Shown: positions 58,895-64,000 of the stretch, piece by piece
Layout: every line of letters begins with the position of its first letter
How positions within the stretch are numbered: the first letter of the stretch is position 1
Source: Euborellia annulipes
Lineage: Eukaryota; Arthropoda; Insecta; Dermaptera; Anisolabididae
Assembly (NCBI GenBank): GCA_023213315.1
Contig: JAKCPI010031621.1
Location: 1-64,000 of the forward strand
Direction: 5' to 3'
Length of the DNA stretch: 64,000 nt
Position numbers and translations under genes: made by a program
The notes under the pieces: model-generated
Told to the model about the DNA's origin: nothing
Database searches by the model: none
Seen by the model: only the letters and a program-made list of their open reading frames with translations

Positions 58895-58951
58895 GGTAGT
58901 CCGCCCGCCGCTAAAGCGTGGAGGTCCTGGTTCGACTCCAGGGGGCGCAAT
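58895..58951 (+). pseudogene. tRNA-like fragment
   Basis: A perfect T arm CCTGG-TTCGACT-CCAGG (58926-58942) with B-box GGTTCGACTCC, preceded by a weak anticodon-like hairpin (CCGCCGCTAAAGCGTGG) and followed by GGGCGCA, but with no matching 5' acceptor strand. A tRNA pseudogene or the head of another SINE. Confidence 0.45.
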
Positions 58952-60223
58952 TTTTGCCCAATAAAACACGAACTTATCTCGCCAATTTGTTATCTTAAAC
59001 GATATATTGACTGTTAGTATAGATTAAATCAGAAAAATTTTCTTTCTTTGTTAAAATATTTAGTATTTTAAAAATAACACTCTGAACAAACACAAAGATC
59101 GTAGGCCTACTATCTTTTATTTAATATACAATAATATTACTTAATATAAAAGATATTCTATGAATAAAAGCCCCACTTGGGGATGGAGACCTCGAGTTAT
59201 TCAAACTAAGACTGGCATCTCTAATTTACAAAGATAAAATAAAAAATAAATATTTATATATTTTTTAAATGTCTCATAAATGAAATAAATTTCTTTGATT
59301 TATAATTCCATGAAATTATCTTTTAGTTCAAAAGAGCAAGGGAGAATATTTCTAGAGTGGGAGCAAGTTTATTTATTTACCTCGCTGATTTTAAACCAAT
59401 TTAGAATATTAAAACAGACACTTCAAATTTAAATTTGTTTATATAAGTAATGCAGGTAAATAATGTAGCCCGAGAGGCAAATCTTTTAAAGGCTCCCCCA
59501 TTCTATTGTATACTCTATAATAATTTAATTATATTTCTTTCCTAACATGTTACCATCCCTTGGGAATAATATATAATATTATTAATACCATTTTCAGAGT
59601 CTATATACAAAGTGACACGGTTTTTATTATATTCTGAGAATGAAAAAAAAAAAGATAGGATGAGAAGTTCAGCTAAGCTGAAAATCAGCAAAATGAACTC
59701 TTCTCTCCCTTGTGAATGGATTCATTCATTTCGAAATTATCTGGAGGGCAGCCGGCGTGACTTTTGCTCTATTTAAGGAAACAATTAGATTTAGAGAATC
59801 AAAGAGTGGAAATAGTTGTTTATTTTTTTATTTTATTTTATCCATATGACCTATTAAAGCAGTCTTGTTCTAGGGGTCAGACGTTCTCTCAGTGGTGTCT
59901 TTAATCTACGGCATCCAACTTATTTAAAAAATAGTTTAATTGTAATTAACATTTTAAATATTATTTAATATATGACTTTCAAGCTCTAATTGGACTGATG
60001 ATGGCCTTAGAAGAATAAAGCCGAAACAATTCAACCCTTGAGAGTTTTTCTTTAATAAAGAGGCTCGCTGCCAACTCCTCTGTCTTATATCAATTATTAT
60101 TGATTATTAATATTTTTAGAGTGAGCATAAGATATCTGATTTTGTAAAAAGAATAAACTATTCCAAAATATAATTCGATTAAAGTATTTCAATCATTATT
60201 GAGCTGTCATGTTTATTATTGTT
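58952..60223. other. Intron, one hammerhead-like motif
   Basis: AT-rich. 59995-60027 reads CTGATGA, T, GGC, a 14-base loop, GCC, GAAAC. Nothing else is recognised. Confidence 0.5.
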
Positions 60224-60902
60224 TTTTACTTTCTCTTACCTATGTATATATGTAATATATATAGAGAGAGAAAGTATTGGTTCATGTCAAAAATTCGATG
60301 TCGAGATTTTGATGGATCTTCACGTTTTGAGGTCCCCTGAATCCAAAAAGTGGTTTTCGCGACATGGTCTGTCTGTGTGGGTGGGTGGGTGGGTGGGGTG
60401 TGTGTGTCTGTGTTCAATTTTAAGCATGAAGGAATTGAGCTACAAGGTTGAAATTCTATATTTATCTTAAACACCCCCGGGACCGGAAAAATAAGCTTTT
60501 AATCAAAATCGGCCAAAGATTACTAGTACTTTACTGATGTACTTTTTCAGTTTTTTTCGATTTTCTCAAAATTTGCTCCAACGATTTTTTTTTAAATTCA
60601 AAAATCAATTATTTTTTAGATGCTCTTTAAAATGTATATTCTCATTTTGCGATTGAAATCTTCTGAAGACCACTTTACTCTTGTATTTCATAGGGAAGAT
60701 AGGAGAAATGGTTGCCATGGTAACAAAATATAAATATTTTCCCATACTTATAAATTTTACATCTGAATTCAAATGTTCCGTACTGTCGGGAACTAAATAT
60801 ATCTCGACACAAAAAATCTGGTGTGACAAGCACAGTACACAACTTTCGATTACCGAAGGTAAGAGAAAGTTGTGTGCTGTGCGCCAGTCACACCAGATTT
60901 TT
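60224..60902 (+). repeat. R1 dispersed repeat, best full-length copy
   Basis: Opening hairpin TTTACTTTCTCTTACC..AGAGAGAAAGTATTGG, the block at 60290-60375, a (GGGT)n expansion (60375-60396), a 3' body with CCATGGTAACAAAATATAAA, and a closing hairpin whose arms pair CTGGTGTGACAAGCACAG with CTGTGCGCCAGTCACACCAG. It matches the minus-strand copy at 12541-13210 over its whole length. Useful as the reference for the family. Confidence 0.9.
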
Positions 60903-61174
60903 TTTTTTTTATTTAAAAACATTCACACTTTTTTCTCATTCACACTCACACTCACACACACATTCACACTGTCTTTTCGGCAGCTCAGGCCATATAAGAC
61001 ATTTACGATAACCGTTATTTATGAATTTATATATATTAGGGTCCAGGCATTTTTATTTAAGCCATCTGGTATCCAGATGGCTTAAATAAAATCATCGGAC
61101 TGCCTGGGGTCCGAACCCGCGACGTTTGGTATATGAGGTTAGCACGCTAACCTCTACACCACGCCCCGTGGGCT
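60898..61174 (-). mobile_element. tRNA-derived SINE, family 1, full length
   Basis: The minus strand reads AGCCCACGGGGCGTGGTGTA (A-box GTGGTGTAGAGG), GCGGGTTCGGACCCCAGGCA (B-box region), the CCGATGATTTTATTTAAGCC body and a poly-A tail abutting the R1 end. Same R1-then-SINE order as at 7726-8675. Confidence 0.9.
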
Positions 61175-62050
61175 ATTATTGGTTTAAAAAGGGGATAAGG
61201 GGTCAGCAAACTCCAACAGAGTCATCCCACCACCACTTGCACCAAAACCATCAAAACTGGGAATATTTGTAAATAAAATATAAACCTCCTTCTTTTTTCA
61301 TGCCAGACATTTCTATAATTCCTTATTAGATTCTCCAGAATAAAAATTTTATGAGATTAAAATGTGTTTCTGTTTTATAATAATTATTAAAATCAGGTGA
61401 ATATATTTCCACAAAAACAAAGCCAGAGATGAAAAGAGCATTTGAATGTTCGGACTGTTAGTCATGTAAAAAAAAAAAGTTTTATCTGTTAAATATTCAA
61501 CAATTTGTGGGGGAATTAATTCGGTTTTTTTTTTTGTCTAAACTAAATTACTTGACCAGAGTTATTCATACAAATTTAAACACGTATTAATTTTTTTTTT
61601 TTTATAATCTTTAATATTTCTAAATGTGTTTAATTTAGTATTAATTGGAAATGATGTTGATTCTTAATTAGCGCCAATATATATTTTTTTTTTTTTATAA
61701 ACCCATGGGATAGCTTATTGGTGATTTGAATAATTATATTGATGTGTAAAATATTTACAAATTTGTAAAACTTATTATAAATTTGTACTTATTTTAGAGA
61801 ATTTAAAATACCCCATCATTATTCAGTTTTTTTTTTTTATCTTGAATTTTTATATAGGTTAGAGATTTTAGGTTAATATATCCGCGGTGTTTACTAAAAA
61901 AATCTAAATGTGAATTTTTTTTCCATCGTATGTAAAAAAAAACTCATACTGTATGTGTATATATTAGAAGTATCGTTCTTGTTAATCTTTAATTTCCGTC
62001 CAAAATGAATCAACTCTTTTTTCCCTAAAAAATTTCTGATCATTTTATAC
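61175..62050. other. Intron, nothing recognised
   Basis: AT-rich, many poly-T runs. Confidence 0.5.
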
Positions 62051-62846
62051 TAGGGGTGGAAAAGGTGCTCGAAAACTCGATTTTCGATTTTGGAATCGAC
62101 TTGATATTTTTCTATTCTCCGAATCGATTAATCATTTCTGAAAGTCGACTTTTTAAAAACTGTTCAACTCGTGTTACTCAATAAATATTAAATATATTTA
62201 TTTATTTCTAATAAAAGATTTATTAATTATTTAAACATTTTATTAAATACAACACACAAATATTGTTTTCAATATTTTTATAAAAGAATATTCTATCCAG
62301 AAATTCCACGTGATATGGCACCGAACATTAAAATAAAATATGAAAGTTGAATATCAAAATAAAACATTAAAATATTGAAATAAGAATGTGTAGGTTTTAA
62401 AAGAAAAATGAAAGTCATTCAATGAAAACGTTACAAACTATCTTACTATCGGATACTAGAGAGAAAAAAGTCTAAGTCGTCCAGGAAGAATCGACTTGAA
62501 AGAGTTTCAACTCGATTCTAAAAAGTCGATTATTTTCAGTAAGGCTGAACGCACACCAATTGAGCAAAACGTTTTTGGACAAAACGTTTTGCTCGATACC
62601 AACGCACACCTATCGAGCAAAACGCTCAATTGCAAAACATTTTGTTCAATGATGTCATGATGTCGAATCATGTCCAATTGTGTTTTGTCTCTTCGGTGTA
62701 CGTTGACCCATAAAAAAGCATCGAAAAAACAGTTTTTAGCAAAAACGTTTTGTTCGAAAAAGTTTTTGCTCAATTGGTGTGCGTTCAGCCTAAAAGATCG
62801 AGTAAAAGATTCTTGACTAAACTCAGAGTCGTCTTTTCCATCCCGA
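62051..62846. mobile_element. hAT-type element with TCGA-rich ends and 8-bp TSD
   Basis: Exact 8-bp duplication TTTTATAC (62043-62050, 62847-62854). Termini TAGGGGTGGAAAAGG and CTTTTCCATCCCGA. Both ends contain AAAACTCGATTTTCGATTTT-like and AGTCGA repeats. It hosts a Harbinger-like MITE. Confidence 0.85.
62543..62790. mobile_element. Harbinger-like MITE with TAA target duplication
   Basis: Ends GGCTGAACGCACACCAATTG and CAATTGGTGTGCGTTCAGCC are exact reverse complements, flanked by TAA on both sides (62540-62542, 62791-62793). A three-base TAA/TTA target and GGC..GCC ends are typical of PIF/Harbinger. The internal AAAACGTTTTG repeats are dense. The overlapping minus-strand open frame is a product of these repeats. 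Confidence 0.85.
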
Positions 62847-62854
62847 TTTTATAC

Positions 62855-63080
62855 TCATATATATTGAGGATGTGAGCATGGTTGCCTGAGCTAAGGCTGG
62901 CGTTTAATCTCGTTATATTTCACTTTAATCTTATTATTTTTATTAACTGTAAAATACTCCAGGGGTTGTTCCTACCCAATTTTTGTAAAGTAATTGTTTG
63001 ATTTTCATATTAAAAAAAAAAGAATTTAGTTGTCTCTCTTTTTTTTGGTTTGTATCTATTAAAAGTTTTATGGTGTTCAG
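62855..63080. other. Intron before last exon
   Basis: AT-rich; ends in the acceptor TTTATGGTGTTCAG. Confidence 0.6.
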
Positions 63081-63182
63081 GTGAGAGATCGACTACACTC
63101 ATACGGTGAACTGCCACAAGACGAACGAATCCCAGCTGAAGACCTTTACGGGCGCACTTACTGCCGGTTTCCCATCACGTGA
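63081..63182 (+). CDS. DPEP: Membrane dipeptidase (M19), last exon with TGA stop
   Basis: Starts in phase 0 after TGTTCAG. It reads VRDRLHSYGELPQDERIPAE, then DLYGRTYCRFPIT and TGA at 63180. The pattern P..(E)(R/P)IP...L....C(R/K) is the usual end of the mature dipeptidase domain, with the Cys that forms the interchain disulfide in vertebrate DPEP1. The whole 3' half of the gene in the window codes 192 residues. Vertebrate DPEPs continue about 25 more residues as a GPI signal. Here the same frame continues past TGA as an Ala-rich tail (see next entry). The third codon positions are GC-rich compared with the very AT-rich surroundings. Confidence 0.92.
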   Translation: MRDRLHSYGELPQDERIPAEDLYGRTYCRFPIT

Positions 63183-63272
63183 CCTGCAGTGGTGGAGGCC
63201 GCGCTGGCACCGGCGAGCTCCGCAGCCGCCGCCTCTTTGGCGCCGGTGTTGGCCGCCTCCTCGCAGCTTTAG
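63183..63272 (+). other. In-frame readthrough extension after dipeptidase TGA
   Basis: After the TGA the same frame is open for 29 codons (PAVVEAALAP..., ending LAPVLAASSQL) and then TAG at 63270. The bases are mostly GCC/GTG/CTG-type codons with GC at almost every third position, unlike the AT-rich flanks. The peptide is small-residue and hydrophobic with no charge except one Glu, as expected for the C-terminal propeptide removed during GPI anchoring, the usual membrane attachment of DPEP family members. The stop context is TGA followed by C, the leakiest tetranucleotide class. Either the stop is read through to give a membrane form beside a secreted form, or TGA is a recent mutation or a sequence error. 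Confidence 0.55.
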
Positions 63273-63350
63273 CCACGGACTTGCTCTAGCTCGAGACCAA
63301 ATATTTTTTTAAAAAAGCCCACACCGCCCCTGTGCCCAAACCAATTCCCT

Positions 63351-63356
63351 AATAAA
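63351..63356 (+). promoter_or_regulatory. DPEP: Candidate polyadenylation signal AATAAA
   Basis: The first AATAAA after the dipeptidase stop, 169 bases downstream of the TGA and 79 after the in-frame TAG. AATAAA is frequent by chance in this AT-rich DNA, so position is the main support. Confidence 0.45.
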
Positions 63357-63589
63357 CATATATACACATGGCTCAGTGTTATATTAAGGGAAGAGATCGT
63401 ACAAGCCATTTATTCTAACATTGATTCTCTAACTAAACATTTCACTTTTATATTTCTTTCATTTGTTCCTAGTTTTGGTGCACCTTTTTTTAAATAACAT
63501 CCGTTACACGAGAAAATACATACAAAAATATTTGAAAAAATAAGTGAATTATTTTATTTAATAGACCCTGCGCCGTAGTACAATAGTAT

Positions 63590-63832
63590 GGGCGTAGACA
63601 GTCATCTTGTTAGGGGGGGGGGAGGGAGCCAACCACTTATTAGGACGAGAGGGGGGTATGCAATTAATATAGTATATAGACTATTAAATATTTATTATGA
63701 TTATTAATTATTTTCCTTATATAAAAAATTCACAATGGGGAAAAAAATATATATTTGTTTTTAATAAACAAAAATTTTCAGGACAAGACAGGGGGCTTTG
63801 CCCCCCCCCCCCCCCCGCTGACTACGCCCATG
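63590..63832. mobile_element. MITE related to 41743-42060
   Basis: Termini TATGGGCGTAGACAG and CTGACTACGCCCATG resemble the CATGGGCGTACCCAG ends of the hAT MITE at 41743. The interior has a G run on the left and a C run on the right. No clean target duplication. It lies beyond the dipeptidase poly-A signal. Confidence 0.65.
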
Positions 63833-64000
63833 GTAGAACACTAAACTCATGTACTAGAGATCAGGCGTTGCAAGCGATTAAAATTTTTCTATATTACATT
63901 TTTCAAAAACTACATAAATATTGGTTTGAAAGTAATCACAAAAAAAGGAAATAAATAAATATATTTATTTACTCTTTTTTATTTAATTTAAAATATTTTT

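Noticed and set aside
60226..60474. Frames reading KFDVEILMD.HVLRSPESKK, conserved between several loci.
   Set aside because: The conservation is at DNA level across all R1 copies, is broken by stops and CA/GT runs, and appears equally in the reverse strand, so it is repeat sequence rather than a protein.
63106..63312. A 68-codon frame overlapping the last dipeptidase exon.
   Set aside because: It is an out-of-frame shadow; the Arg/Pro/Trp-rich peptide is the +1 reading of the GC-rich tail.

Overview
The window looks like a piece of an animal (most likely arthropod) nuclear genome. It is strongly AT-rich, full of homopolymer and CA/GT runs, and dominated by short DNA transposons and tRNA-derived SINEs. 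The single host gene I can support is cut by kilobase-scale GT..AG introns. I cannot place the organism more precisely from sequence alone.

Host gene: the 3' half of a membrane dipeptidase (renal dipeptidase / DPEP, peptidase M19) on the + strand. Five exons (35093-35269, 40204-40288, 51520-51595, 53398-53536, 63081-63182) join in perfect phase (0,1,2,0) into 192 codons. They keep two zinc-ligand histidines, the substrate-contact Arg and an Asp of the active site. The N-terminal exons were not found and probably lie upstream of the window. After the TGA at 63180 the same frame stays open for 29 GC-rich codons that spell an Ala-rich hydrophobic tail, in the place where DPEP proteins carry their GPI-anchor signal. 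This suggests stop-codon readthrough, or a recent nonsense change.

Rest of the window: 1-35 kb and the introns are a palimpsest of repeats. (1) A roughly 0.66-kb hairpin-ended repeat (called R1 here) occurs about a dozen times in both orientations. (2) Three units with the order 'hAT MITE - X - hAT MITE' (2.4-4.5, 25.1-27.5, 46.5-48.95 kb) include one bounded by an 8-bp target duplication, so the whole block moved as one. (3) Several hAT-type elements have exact 8-bp target duplications: 12384-14282, 41743-42060, 44205-45498, 46143-49740 and 62051-62846. (4) There are TA-flanked Tc1/pogo-like MITEs, piggyBac-like MITEs, a Harbinger-like MITE and a 3-kb unclassified element (36710-39703) inside the dipeptidase intron with a broken ORF and a poly-C minisatellite. 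(5) At least three tRNA-derived SINE families with A and B boxes are present, two copies with 13-bp target duplications. (6) There are two 5'-truncated LINE tails. (7) Long foldback palindromes occur, several carrying a paired CTGANGA...GAAAC hammerhead-like motif.

Nesting gives a relative history. For example, a pogo-like MITE was split by a hAT-X-hAT composite, and a SINE landed in an R1 copy that itself lies inside a hAT element. Apart from the dipeptidase, the short open reading frames in the window are repeat-derived or chance.
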